Source of the DNA: Paguma larvata
Taxonomy: Eukaryota > Chordata > Mammalia > Carnivora > Viverridae
Reading direction: 5' to 3'
Assembly: GCA_030068075.1 (NCBI GenBank)
Contig: CM057825.1
Coordinates: forward strand, 78,631,123 to 78,695,122
Length of the DNA: 64,000 nucleotides
In this document: positions 21,217 through 33,404 of the stretch, in pieces
Layout: each line of letters opens with the position of its first letter
Numbering within the stretch: the stretch's first letter is position 1
Notes under the pieces: generated by a model
Told to the model about the DNA's origin: nothing
What the model saw: only the letters and a program-made list of their open reading frames with translations
Databases searched by the model: none
Translations under genes and position numbers: made by a program

Positions 21217-21885
21217 TATTCGTTTTCTACATATCAAATTACTACAAACTTAAAACAACACAAATTTAATATCTTACAATTTCTGTGGGTCAGGAGTCTG
21301 GGCATGCCATAGCTGGGTTCTCTGCTCAGTCTACTTAGGATGAAAGAAAGATATTGGTGGGGGCTATGATCTCATCTAAAGATTGGGATCCTCTTCCCAT
21401 CTCTTCAGGATGTTGGCAGAATTCATCTCTGTGTGGCTGTAGTACTGAGGTCCCTATTTTCTTGCTGCATGTCAGCCAGACATCCTCAGAGCAATTGGAA
21501 GCTACCCACAGATCTCTGCCAAATGCACACCCTCTCCCCCGTTGCCCCACCAACTCACGACATGGCTACTTTCTTTCAGCACAGCAAGAAGGCATTGCAC
21601 TGCGTTGACATCAAATCTCTTTGACCTCTGAGAAGACCTAGACTCCTCTAAAGGTCTCGCACCATTAGGTCAAGCCTATCTAGGATAATCTCCCTTTTGA
21701 TGAACTCAGGTCAACTGATTTGGTACCTTAATTGCATCTGAAAAAAAACCCATTTTGCCATATAGCATTTCGAGAATGAAATCCTGTCTTTCATATTCAA
21801 GGGAATATTCTTCCAAATAATCACACAGAGTATGTACAGGAAGGAGGGGAAACTCTGGGGCCATTTTAGAATTCTGTCTACCACA
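21217..21885 (-). mobile_element. MLT1-like MaLR LTR, reverse orientation
   Basis: Starts 'tattcgttttctacatatcaaattactacaaacttaaaacaacacaaatttaatatcttac' (the reversed LTR 3' end) and finishes 'ggggccattttagaattctgtctaccaca' (the reversed 5' end). 'ggataatctcccttttgatgaactcaggtcaactgatt' is typical of this class. Inserted into the same L2. Confidence 0.7.
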
Positions 21886-22090
21886 GAGAGCCATCTGATG
21901 ATTTAGAGCAGCAGAGGGATACAATATGTCTTATGTTTTTAAATGAATCACACTGGCAACCTGGTAAGGAATAGTCTGTGGTGGGACATGGGTAGACGCA
22001 GGGAGACCAGAAGAAGGCAATTACAATTGCCCAGGAAAGAGATGATGGTATCTTGAGTTAAGGGTTAGCTTAGTCTATTAAGCTAAGATG
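21886..22090 (-). mobile_element. L2, segment 3 of 3
   Basis: Resumes reverse L2: 'ttagagcagcagagggatac', 'cttatgtttttaaatgaatcacactggc', 'gcagggagaccagaagaaggcaattacaattgccc', 'gagatgatggtatcttg'. Confidence 0.75.
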
Positions 22091-24724
22091 AATTAAAACC
22101 AAATGTTATATAGATGATCATTTCTAGTGTATACCTACCAAATAATCACACAGTTTAATAATATATGCTCTAATCTTAGCACAATGTCAAATAACCAACT
22201 ATGTTTTCAAGTATAGTTTTTCGGTGTTAAAATTTTATCAACAGCTCTTTGCTTATCAGGCTATGACATTACTATCTAAAAAGTAAAGGCTGAGAGGCCA
22301 AAACTTAAATATAGTGCATCCCTATGTACTTGGCTCATTTTCACAATTACTTAAAACCCATCATAGGCTGGCATTCATACAAAATCAGGTCTCCTTTCTC
22401 CTTTAAAATGGGAACTACAGAAACATTTTTAAACTTCTTAATTATGGACACAGAGGGAGTATATTTTCATGTGCAACGAAAGTGTGATATTACTAATTAT
22501 CCAAATGAAAAGACTCTCTCCCCCATGCTTCCTCCTCCCATGAAAGTACAATAGAAGTAGAAAGATCTGGAAGTCTGATGCCAATGAGCTTATGCCTATC
22601 AGTAAACAATCTTATAATTCCTAAAGATATGTATTCATTTAGCTCATAATTGCCCAAATATTTGAACATGGATTTTTTTTAACTTTACATCTATTAAAAT
22701 TCCACACATTATGGGAAATACTTTCAAATTATTTGGTTCCATTATGTCTCTGGCTGAGCATTTTTATTACATGTGTCATATTTTAGGTACTTATTTAGGT
22801 AATACAGACAGTTGTGATAGAGCTAAAAACAGCTGGAAAGTTTTCTGGAATTGAGGAATTTAATTCTAAACAACTACAAGAGAACTTAGCTCTCAAAGAA
22901 GGAGAAAATTGAGCCCAATAAAGCCAGAGACAAACACAAATATGTCTCTCCAGAATGAAAGGAAGATTTCCACTGGGAAAATGCTCTCATAACTGGAAAT
23001 TAGCCTTCTATTTTTGACAGTTAACTACTGTACTTTAAAACATTCTCTTTAGGATAACTGGAATAATTATGGCATTTGCATCCATCTAATGGAGAAATGG
23101 CTCATGGAGAGATAAAGGTGGAGAGAAAGCAGGCTGAATGGTCCTATGTAATTAAAACCTGTCATGTAATTAAATATATTCCCAGCAATAGATGGGTCTC
23201 AGGCTAGTTTTCTGATAGGGAAATGGTAATCCAAAGCATTAGTCACACAATCAAATGTTCTTGCTTGTATTTGGTCACAATTTTCTTTTTATGAAAACAG
23301 GACCCAAATTTTTCTTTATGCAAATTAAATAGAACACTAATCTTCATATACAGGATATCTCCTAAAAAACATGTTATTTTCTTTTCTTGTTGAATATCTT
23401 GATCTTTGTAATACATAAACACCGAATTATAAATCTAGGTATTGGTTTTCCATTTTTACATGCTTTTTCCTTTTTACTATTATAGGAATGACTTTGTCCC
23501 ATCCTAAGACAATACCATGCAGCTTGAATTTTTAAATTTCTAAGTCCCGAAAATAACTGTGCTTCAATTTTAGTTTGTCTCACTGTGGCAGTCAATTCAA
23601 GTTAAAAATGCATGTATATATAAGAAGCTTTGACATCAAGATATCATTTGGTTATTAAACATTCATAGCACTGTGCTTTTCCGAGTATTGCCTGTTTATC
23701 CATATACAAGACACCAGGATTCAAACTCTGTTCAAAACAAACATTTTGAAATAATTAATTATCTGCCACTGGCTTCATTCCCATTATAACCTTCACGTCC
23801 CCCAAGGTTAATATGGGCTGGTCCCAAGTGCAGGGCCTGGGGATGGTCCTCATGTTCTAGTAGAACCATCCTAACAACTTCAGGTATAGGTATCTAGGCC
23901 CAGCTTAGCTTGACCAGGCACTTACTAAGTTTTCTTTGCTGCACGTGGCACTGGCTACAAAGGTCTATCAAAAAGTATGTAGAGGAACTAAAGCTTTTTT
24001 CCAAATTCTAAAACAACTACTCCCTTTTTGTGGCTAAAAGAGAGGCTACAATGTTATAACTATTTAAGAAAGTTAAACTGAGCCTTTAACCTCCATATTC
24101 TCAAAGGCCTCACTTTGCAACCAGCCTGCTCCCATTGGTGCTGTGTTGCTCAGACTTAGACTGGGTGATTATATTTGTAAGGGTGCAAGCAGGAGAAGGT
24201 CCTCAGTGCTGTGGAACGCTGTCACTCGACTTTCCATGAAAATGGACCTGTTCTCTGGCCCCATCACAATCACACTCACATAAAATTCTAAAATGTCCCA
24301 TTTGGCAGAGAAAGAGGTTGTTAGGCTTCTCTCAGTTTTTTTCTTCTCTAGCAATTAGAAAGGTTCAGAAGAAACCTTTTGATTATATCAAAATCCCAAT
24401 TTGCCTCATTTATTTCTGTAGCCATGACTTAAAATCTCCATCAGTATAAGGTGATAAAATTGAACTCTACTAGGCATACTGCATAAGCCCACATCTTAGT
24501 ATGTGTCTCTGTGCTCTTCTTTTTTCTTTATCATACAACATAATGTCTTTCCTTCCTAGGAAGGAAAACCAAACAAAACTTAGCCTAACACCTTTAATAT
24601 AAGCAGGATGCTGCTACACAGTCTTCTCTCACATGAACAAAGATATTTATCTGATTCAGAATTTACTTCAGACTCTTATCTATTATTTGGCTATGTAGGC
24701 AAGGGTCCTTGTTATTCATTTACC
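22091..24724. other. Repeat-poor unique DNA with homeodomain/POU motifs
   Basis: About 2.6 kb without a recognised repeat. At 23074-23081 there is a perfect octamer ATTTGCAT. ATGTAATTAAA is repeated at 23146-23156 and 23164-23174. Could be conserved non-coding sequence; conservation cannot be judged from one sequence. Short open frames (22324-22554, 23374-23595, 24169-24354) look like chance. Confidence 0.35.
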
Positions 24725-24815
24725 CAAATTGTCTGCTTTTATAGATAAGAATATTGATCAGTTGAGTGATTTGCCTAAAATCCCATGACAGAGTAAGAAC
24801 AAAGAAGGAATGGAA
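24725..24815 (-). mobile_element. MIR fragment
   Basis: 'agataagaatattgatcagttgagtgatttgcctaaaatcccatgacagagtaag' follows reverse MIR core. Short and diverged. Confidence 0.5.
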
Positions 24816-25659
24816 AACAATTTCTCTTACTACAGTTTATATAATATTTGTATTGCTGATCAACCCTGCTTCTAAGGGTTATTGAAGTACCTACCTTGGG
24901 AGCAAGAATCAAAAATGGAAAATTAGCACATTAATTTAGAAAATGGTCATAGTAATTTAGCTATTATTTTGGTGATGAATTAAATGTAATTGCTTTGCAA
25001 TGTTATAATTTTCTGGCTCTTTGGGAGATGAGGCCCCTCCACAAAGAAACGGTGTGGCCTTACCGAAAGCTGAGGAACTCAGCACGAACACTCTCTCAGA
25101 CCCAAGACGACTCTCTGGCAATTCTAAATTGAACTTCCGTGATAGACTGGTTGTTTTGCAACAGTTCACTAAACAGAACCACAGGTAATAGAGACGGAAC
25201 CAGGGGTCAAATCACAAGTGACAAAAAGATGCTGAATCATTTTAAAATAAATTTGTGGTGTTTTTAAGATTTTTCCAGTCACGGTTCTTGGTTCAATTTC
25301 CTGAATTCAAACACATCATGTTGACAATCTCTCGAACCTTGTTCAAGTAGTAAATAATCCTATTGAATAACAAATATTTTGTTTTCAGCGTTTGATGTTC
25401 TCATTTAATGAAGTGTGACATATTATCCAGGTGGTGTCAAGTCTGCAAAATACAAGGTGGTATTTCTCTAATGGCAAATGATGTGGCATTAGTAGGATCC
25501 TTTGTTTACATTTTTTTTCTCTGAGTAAGATTACTTGCTTGCTTACTCGGGGTGGTAAGATTGCTTTAAAACATCCTGACTGTGATTATATACAACAAAA
25601 ATTGACCGTCAATAAGGCATTAGTAGGCTCTGCTCAGAAGAGACATTAATGAGATCCCC
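24816..25659. other. Unassigned unique DNA
   Basis: No gene or repeat recognised. Several strings such as 'tttgtttacattttttttctctgagtaag' look like AT-rich non-coding DNA. Confidence 0.4.
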
Positions 25660-26135
25660 ATTGTGGTGGTTTGGGAAATTTGCCATCAGTTCTTCCCACC
25701 TCCCTCTGTCTATAATTTTTGCCATGTACCTGCTCTACCCTCCTTCCAAGAATGGGCTTTCAGCATGTGACTTGCTTTTGCCAATGAATTGGAAATAGAA
25801 GCTTCAAATGGGGTTACGGATCTGGGCTTGCTCTCTCGTCCTCTTTCTATGATAAATTTGCCTTGACTAGCCTAATGGTTCCAGAAGGAGCATCAAAGTT
25901 ACGTGGAAGGAGCCAATTCACAGATGCATAGGTCAGCTATTGAACTGCAGACAATAAAGTGGGCCCGGTCAGCAGAGAGCTGACCTCCCAAACAACCAAG
26001 CATGTGGGTAAGCCCAGGTAAGCTCAGCCGAGCCCCTCGCCTATTCCTATTGATTCCAGAAATATAAATAAACACTTATTGTCTGTCACTGAAGTTTTGT
26101 GGTTCTGCCTTACACAGCCTAACTGTGGCAGGAGT
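25660..26135 (+). mobile_element. MaLR-like LTR
   Basis: Contains 'aagaatgggctttcagcatgtgacttgcttttgccaatgaattgg' and the 3' pattern 'aaataaacacttattgtctgtcactgaagttttgtggttctg', as in MLT1-class LTRs. Subfamily uncertain. Confidence 0.55.
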
Positions 26136-26244
26136 TAAATGGTCCATCTGTGGATCTCTTTGTTCCTCCATGTCCCTTGACAATTCATATCCCAGGTCCC
26201 ACACTCAGACATCTTGCTATCAAACAAGAAAGAGTGTTATTCAG

Positions 26245-26335
26245 TAGTGGTCATATTTCCAGCACTATGGGGAGACACACAAGAAAAACAAAGCATGGTC
26301 CATGTCCTCAAGAAATTTATAGTCTCATTGAGAAA
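26245..26335 (-). mobile_element. L2 fragment
   Basis: 'gcatggtccatgtcctcaagaaatttatagtctcattgag' matches the reversed L2 3' end. A continuation appears at 26640-26760. Confidence 0.5.
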
Positions 26336-26424
26336 GGAAATGCACTTACTTCAAGAGATAAATTTTTTTTGTCATAGTATTTTAACTAGGGGCTTCTATC
26401 AATTTTACTGGAGAGCTTTAATCA

Positions 26425-26535
26425 AAATGTGTATGTTCTTGGTGCCAGCCAGGACTTACTGAACCTAAAAACTCTGGAGGTTTGGCCCAGGGATATTTTT
26501 TTAGAAAAGCTGTCCAGGAACTCCAACGTTCTCTC
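26425..26535. mobile_element. Possible hAT/MER-type DNA transposon fragment
   Basis: 'aaaactctggaggtttggcccagggatatttttttagaaaagctgtccagg' resembles a common mammalian DNA-transposon fossil. It lies between two L2 pieces as if inserted there. Weak. Confidence 0.35.
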
Positions 26536-26639
26536 CTGGATAAGAACCAAAGGTAAGGGTAAATAAACACACATATGTATTTGTGTGTAAGTGCAATAGA
26601 GTGTAAGAGAAAGATGAAGTCAGTAGATGCAGCAATTGT

Positions 26640-26760
26640 CACAAAGTCTTAATAGGTAGAATCTGAACAAGTTCTTAAAGAACCATGGGACTTAGATAAA
26701 TAGAAAGAGGGGTGGGAATTCAAACAGAGAGAATACCATAGCTCTAGAATGAAGATGGGA
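26640..26760 (-). mobile_element. L2 fragment, continuation
   Basis: 'gaggggtgggaattcaaacagagagaataccatagc' fits reversed L2 downstream of 26245-26335. Confidence 0.45.
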
Positions 26761-26821
26761 ATTAATATGCATGGATAGAACAGAGATTAACTTATTTATG
26801 GATGTATTTATTCACCCCAAG

Positions 26822-26935
26822 AACTTCTTCAGCATTTGCAATGTGTCAAGCACTAGCCTGAGTTCTTTACAAATGTTAACTATCATAGCATCACTATGAG
26901 ATAGGCACTGATATCATTCTCACTTCAAGCTGACC
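26822..26935 (-). mobile_element. MIR fragment
   Basis: 'gcatttgcaatgtgtcaagcactagcctgagttctttacaaatgttaactatcatagcatcactatgagataggcactgatatcat' follows the reverse MIR core. Confidence 0.7.
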
Positions 26936-28117
26936 AGAGTGGAAGAATTCTTATACTCTCTACTGAATGACTATGGGATCAATATTTGACAGAAAAATAC
27001 TAAAAGTCTAGAATAATTTTTCTTTGCAAAGAAACCTATAGAGAAATACCAAAGTCACTGTCTACTACCTGGAGACTAGACAATAATAAAATTATATATT
27101 CTTATATATAAATAGATTAATGGTGATGAGTAAGTCAAGTTTTCTAGAGTATATATAGGTTGCAAAAAGGAAGATGGTAAAAAGGTAAAGAGAGAATAAA
27201 ACCATTTTATATATCAATTGTGGCTAGATTTTGTTTTAAATATAGTTACAGTAAAATAACTTGATTCTAATAAAGTAAGATCATTCTTCCTGGAAAATGT
27301 ATTCATGCATTATTCCATTTTTGAAGACATGAGAGCAATGTCTTTTCTCTGTAAATGAAAAAGATCCAGGGATTTTGTCTGAATATAACCAAATTCCTAG
27401 GCAAGGTAATTAGCTAAAGAGAGAACAGTTGGAATTGTATCGGTCTCCAAAGCATCACATTGAATTTGATGGTATTCACCCATGGTTCAATTTTAATCAT
27501 TTAAATTTTACCAAAACTCTGTAAATCACAAGGCTTTGTAGGATATGTCTTTTCTTTTTACAGCAATAAGAAGTATTTTTTCTCCTTATAAATAAGCTCT
27601 GAGGATCATTCTAACCTACTTTGAATTCTAGAAATCTCTAGACATGAACACCTACTTATTCCTCTGTTAAATCACATTAAGAAGGTTGCAAATCCAGACA
27701 GCTTTTGTATATACATCTCTATTTTCAGAGCACCTTCTAAGTCCTTTATGTCAAACTGATTGATTTCTATCTGGAAATAAATATCTCATAATGACAGAAT
27801 TATAAACTTAATAGATATTACTTATAAATTTATAGTGCTAGAATAGTCATCTGTTTATAAAGAACTATCAGATTCTAAGAATTGTTTTTAGACTAACTTA
27901 ACCTGATATCTCTAACTTGTCTCTAAACATTTTCAGGGGAAAAAGAAGCTAACACAAGTTCTCCCAGTAATCCCTTCTCTGGGTTTTACATTCAGCTAAC
28001 AAAATGCTATGGTAAAAAGTAGGTTAAAAAAAGTTTGCAGTTTACCTTTGATAACTGGATACTTTGAAGATTTTGTTTTGATACTTCAAGAGTTTTAAAA
28101 GCTAATGAAAGTATACA
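26936..28117. other. Unassigned AT-rich DNA
   Basis: No gene or repeat recognised in about 1.2 kb. Confidence 0.4.
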
Positions 28118-28338
28118 ATGCTAATTTTTTAAATGTTAATTTTTTGATAGAGAGAGAGAGCACGGGGTGGGGGAGAGAAGCAGAGAGAGAGGGAGACAGA
28201 GGATCTGAAGAGGCTCTGCACTGACAGCAGCAAGTCCAATGTGGGGCTTGAACTCATGAACCGGGAGATCATGACCTGAGCCAAAGTCTGATGCTCAACC
28301 AACTGAGCCACCCAGGCATCTCAATCATGCTAATTTTT
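28118..28338 (-). mobile_element. CanSINE with 12-bp TSD
   Basis: Reverse CanSINE (about 28130-28321), with GA-rich tract then 'gaactcatgaaccgggagatcatgacctgag' and 'aactgagccacccaggcatc'. ATGCTAATTTTT flanks it at 28118-28129 and 28327-28338. Confidence 0.93.
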
Positions 28339-28439
28339 AAACTAGCACTAATCATTTTATTTTCCCTGGAGGAAAATACAAATATAAATAAAAGATTATT
28401 GGGATTGATTCATTGACTCAAAACTTCTTTGGCTTGTTT

Positions 28440-28920
28440 GCTTACAAATCCAGTCTTCACCCTCCTTCTGTCCTATGTCATGGGGCTACTGACCCTGCAG
28501 ACTGTGTTTCCCAGGCCTCTGTGTGCTGGCTTCTGGTCTCGACAAAAGGAGATACTGTCAGGAGACTGAGGGTGAGGGCAGGGTGGGAGAAATAGGAGAG
28601 ACAGGATATTTTGCGCTCTTTTTTCCAAAGTAGTAATTCTAGTGGCATGAATTGCTGCAGCTTCTAGCAGATAGTTACACTTGATGGCCTTGGCAACTAA
28701 CATCTGGTAAGCTACCTCGCCTCCACTCATCCTATTCTTTTAAACCCAAGTATGGTAGCTGTTTCCTTCTGCTGCTAATTTTTGGGTTTCCTCCTTTCTC
28801 TGTTGGGTTTTTAGCTCTTCTATCACCTATGTTATTAATTATCTGTAGTAAATGCCCTCTATTTGAAACACTTAGAGTGGTTTCTGTCTTGCTGACTAAA
28901 CTCTGACTGTTACAAACAAT
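28440..28920. mobile_element. Possible LTR-like element
   Basis: The pattern 'ctgcagactgtgtttcccaggc', 'tggtagctgtttccttctgctgctaat' and a terminal 'aactctgactgttac' recalls a mammalian LTR, but I cannot fix the family or boundaries. Confidence 0.3.
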
Positions 28921-29111
28921 AAGTAACCTGTTCCCAAAAACGATTTTAGACAGCTTGCAATAAAGACAAAGGACCACCAGACAAAAAAAAATTGAAATCT
29001 ATCTAAATCAAGAGGTAAGTGTGGTGGTTAAATAGAAGTTTTGAAATGTATTATTTAAAATGTCTTCTGTTTGCAATAGGATTTTTCTCTCAGCCATTTT
29101 CATCATCACGA
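28921..29111. other. Unassigned DNA
   Basis: Short unique stretch before an L1 fragment. Confidence 0.4.
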
Positions 29112-29679
29112 ACAAACAAAACCATCAACAAAACAAAAAGGCAACTTACTGAAATGGAGAAAATATGTGCAAAATATAAAAAAATATATAACTCAACACC
29201 AAAAAATAAACAGTCTGATTTAAAAATGGGCAGAGGACCTGAACAGACATTTTAAAGAAGTCATACAGATGGCCAACAGACACATGAAAAGATGCTCAAT
29301 ACCACTAATCATTGGGAAAGTATAAATTGAAACCAAAATGAGCTATCACCTTATACCCATAAGAATGACTAGAATCATAAAGACAAGAAATAACAACTGT
29401 TGGAAAGGATGTGGAGAACAAGGAACCCCTGCGTGTTGGTGGGAATGTAAATTGGTGGAGCCACTGTAGAAAACAGTACACAGGTTCCTCAAAAAAAGTT
29501 AAAAATAGAATTACCATATGATCCAGTAATTCCACTACTAGCTATTTACCCAAAATAAACAAAAATACTAATTTGAAAAGATATATGCACCCCTACATTT
29601 ATTGCAGCATTATTTATAATAGCCAAGGTATGGAAAAAACCCAAGTGCCCCCTCCATAGATGAATGGATAAAGATGTGA

Positions 29680-29727
<48 letters not shown>

Positions 29728-29845
29728 ATGGAATAGTAGTAATAAAAAAGAATGAGAATTTCCTATTTGCAACAACATGGATGGATCTAGAAAATATGGC
29801 GCTAAGTAAAATGAGTCAGTCGGAGAAAGTCAAATACACAGGACA
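29112..29845 (+). mobile_element. L1 ORF2 C-terminal region (older carnivore L1)
   Basis: Sense L1 ORF2 3' segment: 'accatcaacaaaacaaaaaggcaac', 'gcagaggacctgaacagacat', 'gatggccaacagacacatgaaaagatgctcaat', 'tggtgggaatgtaaattgg', 'aattaccatatgatccagtaattccactac' and 'caacaacatggatggatctagaaaatatgg'. Frame disrupted; an internal deletion lies near 29190. The ORF2 segment contains an expanded AC tract. Confidence 0.9.
29681..29724. repeat. (AC)22 microsatellite inside L1
   Basis: Forty-four bases of uninterrupted AC. It lies at the L1 position that normally reads 'gatgtggtatatatacacacaatggaatat', so it grew from an element-encoded seed. Confidence 0.95.
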
Positions 29846-30664
29846 AATCCAAGTCACATATTCAAACCCCTCCCATGGGCACATCCGGGTTTATAAGCAA
29901 TCCTATTTCTTTCTCTTCCTCTCAAGAAAGTATATCATAATATATAATGCATAATAATTAATGGAATTGCTATAAGACTAATCTTGAATCTTTTGTAATT
30001 TATCTTAAAATTAAACCATTCACAACTTTTGATATTTTATTTTTGTAAAATAATTAGTTATAGGAGAGTTAACAACTAATCACCGACTCATCACTCAATG
30101 GAATTTCTGGTTTGCACTAATTGCAGGAACAATAGAACGGCTGGAGTTGTTACCTCACTTTGAACACATAGGCATATATGTTTGCTAACATTATGTATGA
30201 CTAATAAGTTCCAGATTTATTAGTAAGATTTTCCAGAATTAATGGGATCAAAATCGCTGACTGCATGTCCTTAAAAGGAACAAAGTAAATTTAAAAAGGG
30301 CAGACTGATATACCTTTGGATAATCATGAATGTCCAGAATATGCTAAATTCTACAAGGCCAGGAAAGAAATTCAATTAGTACTTGCAATTAATTAGCCTA
30401 GGTGTTAGAACAAATAAAGTCACCGTTAAAAATTAACTCTTTTATGAATAACATTAGTTCAGGACCCAACATTAAACAAAGCATGTCAAAAAAACTAATG
30501 TTAACACAAGTAAATCAGAAACACAGAATTTTCACAGATCTAAATGAGCACATACCAACCAACAGGAAAATATCTTGATTGCATGGCCTGCCGAGAGTTA
30601 TCCATAAGTTTTCCTCTTCAATATAAAGAATAGTATTAAAGTAAAAATATCCCAATATTTTGCA
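29846..30664. other. Unassigned AT-rich DNA
   Basis: No feature recognised. Confidence 0.4.
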
Positions 30665-30775
30665 TTAAGGTAAAAGTTCCATGAAAATGGGAGTATGGTT
30701 ATCTTGCTTAATTTGTCTCACAAATTGCCCCTTATAAAGTGCTCAATAAATATCTGTTGCATGAATGAATATCAT
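30665..30775 (+). mobile_element. L2 3' end
   Basis: 'agttccatgaaaatgggagtatggttatcttgcttaattt' and 'aagtgctcaataaatatctgttgcatgaatgaat' match the L2 3' terminus in sense orientation. Confidence 0.6.
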
Positions 30776-31786
30776 TCTTATCCTAATTTGAATGTCTCAG
30801 GTGTTTAATGTTTATGATAAATTGCTGATTTCCTAAGAATATCATTTTAAATTACAGTTTATGAATTAAAATGAAGTCCAGTCTCATCAGAGTCCATTAA
30901 GAAGGTTGAATACATAAAACCTCTCTCACTACTGGAATGATTTTTCCCACCATCCAGTATATATAATAGGGACCATCAGACTTTCCTATTGTGGAAAAGA
31001 ATGTTTTCCATTTGCTGATCTCAGGATTTAGATCTTTTCAGCCTCCTTCTCAAGATTTTATTCCTTGTACCATGAAGAACTTACCGATGCCACTATTATA
31101 AAAACAAGTGTAACAATTTCCATGGGGGACATCCCTTTTGGCAAATTACAATAGAGACCAAGAATTCATGTGGTTCGACTAACCAAATTTCCTGGAAATT
31201 GTCACCAGACATAATATAAAACTGACCTTGTCCCTGCCAGTTCCATTCCTTTCCAAGAAAAAATTCAAAAATAACCCTTAACCAAAGGTCCCCCAGTGAC
31301 ATCCCCTAATCTAATTCTCTTCCCATAAAAAGTGAAGAAATACCAGACCCATACATTTAAGAGACTGAACACAGTACCAAAATTTTTTAAACTTAGCAGT
31401 TGTGGAAACATGGCCAAATTCTAAACTTTTGCACTTTTTCCTTCCATCCTAATAGTCACCTGATTCCCATTCAAATATTTGGTAGGAACCTACAACCAAA
31501 CAAATCACTTTAGTTTTTCTTACTGATTGTTCTAAATAAGCACCAACACAACAGCTGCAAAATATGTCTACAAACAACACTGCTATGTAATAGAGACCAA
31601 TGGTCAGGGTTTCGAAGCATTACAGCACGTTTAATCCAAGCATTTGCATGCCATCCACCTTCCATCTGCTGCAAAAATGAATCCTCTGGTTGCAAGTGAG
31701 TATAATAGAATAAATACCATTTGAGGCTCTGCCAATAGTAGAATTACCAATTCTGTAACTGCTCTTCGTCCTCTTTTCTCTTCTAG
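30776..31786. other. Unassigned DNA
   Basis: No repeat recognised; ends in a polypyrimidine tract before a possible 3' splice site. Confidence 0.4.
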
Positions 31787-31937
31787 GATGAAAGAAACTA
31801 AGGCAGCAAAGCTGGATACATCCAGCTGGGCTTCCCTGCAAGCAGACCTCTTTTTCTATAATCAAACTCAACAGGAACAGGCTCTTGCTATTGGGACATC
31901 AAACATGAAGAGGCTGCTGCTCTCAGAAAATAAATAA
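31787..31937 (+). other. Possible small terminal exon, 49-codon frame (unproven)
   Basis: The tract CTTCGTCCTCTTTTCTCTTCTAG is a strong-looking 3' splice site. Directly after it comes an ATG-initiated frame of 49 codons (31788-31937), starting MKETKAAKLDTSSWASLQ and ending TSNMKRLLLSENK, stop TAA. An AATAAA overlaps the final codons (31929-31934). Residue mix is soluble and protein-like. I cannot match it to a known protein, no other exon is identified, and coincidence remains likely enough that I call it only a candidate. Confidence 0.25.
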
Positions 31938-32119
31938 GCAGACATCAAAGATTTGTAAGAAATTTGATTAAGAAACTTTCTCAGTCTTTCCACACAGCAG
32001 ACACTGTACTAGTGGCATGTGCTATAGCTAGAATTAGGCATATGGACTTTTATTTTTGCCTTTGGATCCTATGTTACGTTGATATACAACCATTAAGTTG
32101 GACACTCTAATGAAAAATT
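31938..32119. other. Unassigned DNA
   Basis: No feature recognised. Confidence 0.4.
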
Positions 32120-32259
32120 AAGAAAACAATGACAGGCACTGAGGAGGGCACTTGTTGGGACGAGCACTGGGTATATGGAAACCAATCTGACAATAAATTG
32201 ATTTAAAAAAAAAGACAAAAATAAAAAAAAAATTTAAATTAAAAAAAAGAAAAGAATGA
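32120..32259 (+). mobile_element. L1 3' terminus, about 110 bp, with 13-bp TSD
   Basis: 'gaggagggcacttgttgggacgagcactgggtatatgg-aaccaatctgacaataaattg' is the very end of the same L1 3' UTR seen at 3514 and 55526, followed by an A-rich tail. AAGAAAACAATGA (32120-32132) and AAGAAAAGAATGA (32247-32259) flank it, with one mismatch. Confidence 0.88.
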
Positions 32260-33404
32260 TCCTTACATGAACCTAGTCTTTGAATAAAAAACGTCATTCA
32301 CATTGTGTCAAAATATTTTTGTCATTCACCACTTAATTCAAGAGTGAGGTTTAAGCTTCTTATCGAATTGAGAAATTAACAATGCCTAATCAAAAATGCT
32401 TTCACTCCGTGAAATATCAAGGCAAATGGTTTCCTTGCCCAAGGACATCATACAATATATTACCACAATGAAGAGAGTATCTGAGGGGAAAACCAACAAC
32501 CTTGCCTTATTCCTTCGACCATTCATTTAGGTCTCAAGATTGTGTCAATGGGTAACCAAACTTGAAAACTGCTGAAGACTGCAAACACTCGACATTAGAC
32601 CTGTCTGTGTAGATAAACTCCCAATCACTTGGGTAAAAGTATTTAAAAAGTTAAAATCATACAGTAGAAAAGAAAAACCTATCCAGAAAATGAGGGACTT
32701 GAATAATTTATGTAATTTGTTCAAACATCATATTATTTCTCTAATTTCTCCTTTGCGTTGCTGGGGCTAACTCTGCCTGCCAGATTCTCTTCTCTTTCTC
32801 TACATGACTGTCCTCTTCACTCTCAAGGCTCTTGACCTCATCTAATATAGCAATCAGGTCTTTGAAAATAAATTATACCATGTTTCTGAAAGTTATAAGG
32901 AGCCCAAGGAATGGTACATTTCAGGGGAGAGACTGTTGAAAAAAGAAAGTCTCCATGCTAAAAACTCTAACTTGATTACCTAATTGTTCCTAAAAAGTAT
33001 GCTCATGATTTCTCCCCCTAAATTCTTCATTTACCTGTCACAAGTCACCATCCACCTGGTCTTTAGGTCTAATGTAAACAGGAAGATAAAGCAATTAAGA
33101 AAAGGAATCATAGCCCCCCATCATAATTAACCTACCAATGTCACACTAAAGTCCAGACGTTACCTCCAGAATTCTCAACATCCCCTGACTCACACAGGAA
33201 CACCACCTGTGTGATTTTACTTCACGTGAATGGGAGTATGATTTGTAACAATGTCTGCAAAATTTCAAAACACTTGGTTCAGAGACAATTCACTAAAAAA
33301 AATGTGAAATCACTTTAAAAGGAAACTAGCTGTTTGAGGGTGTGCAAAGAAAACAAGTTGTTTGAAATTGCTGTTTTTCAGTCAGTTGTGTTGCTATGTA
33401 GCCA
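32260..33404. other. Unassigned DNA
   Basis: No repeat or gene recognised. CACACAGG and CCTGTGTG form a small hairpin at about 33190-33212. Confidence 0.4.

Noticed and set aside
23816..23835. GGCTGGTCCCAAGTGCAG resembles the start of a Y RNA
   Set aside because: Only about 18 bases agree; the loop and 3' stem of Y RNA do not follow.
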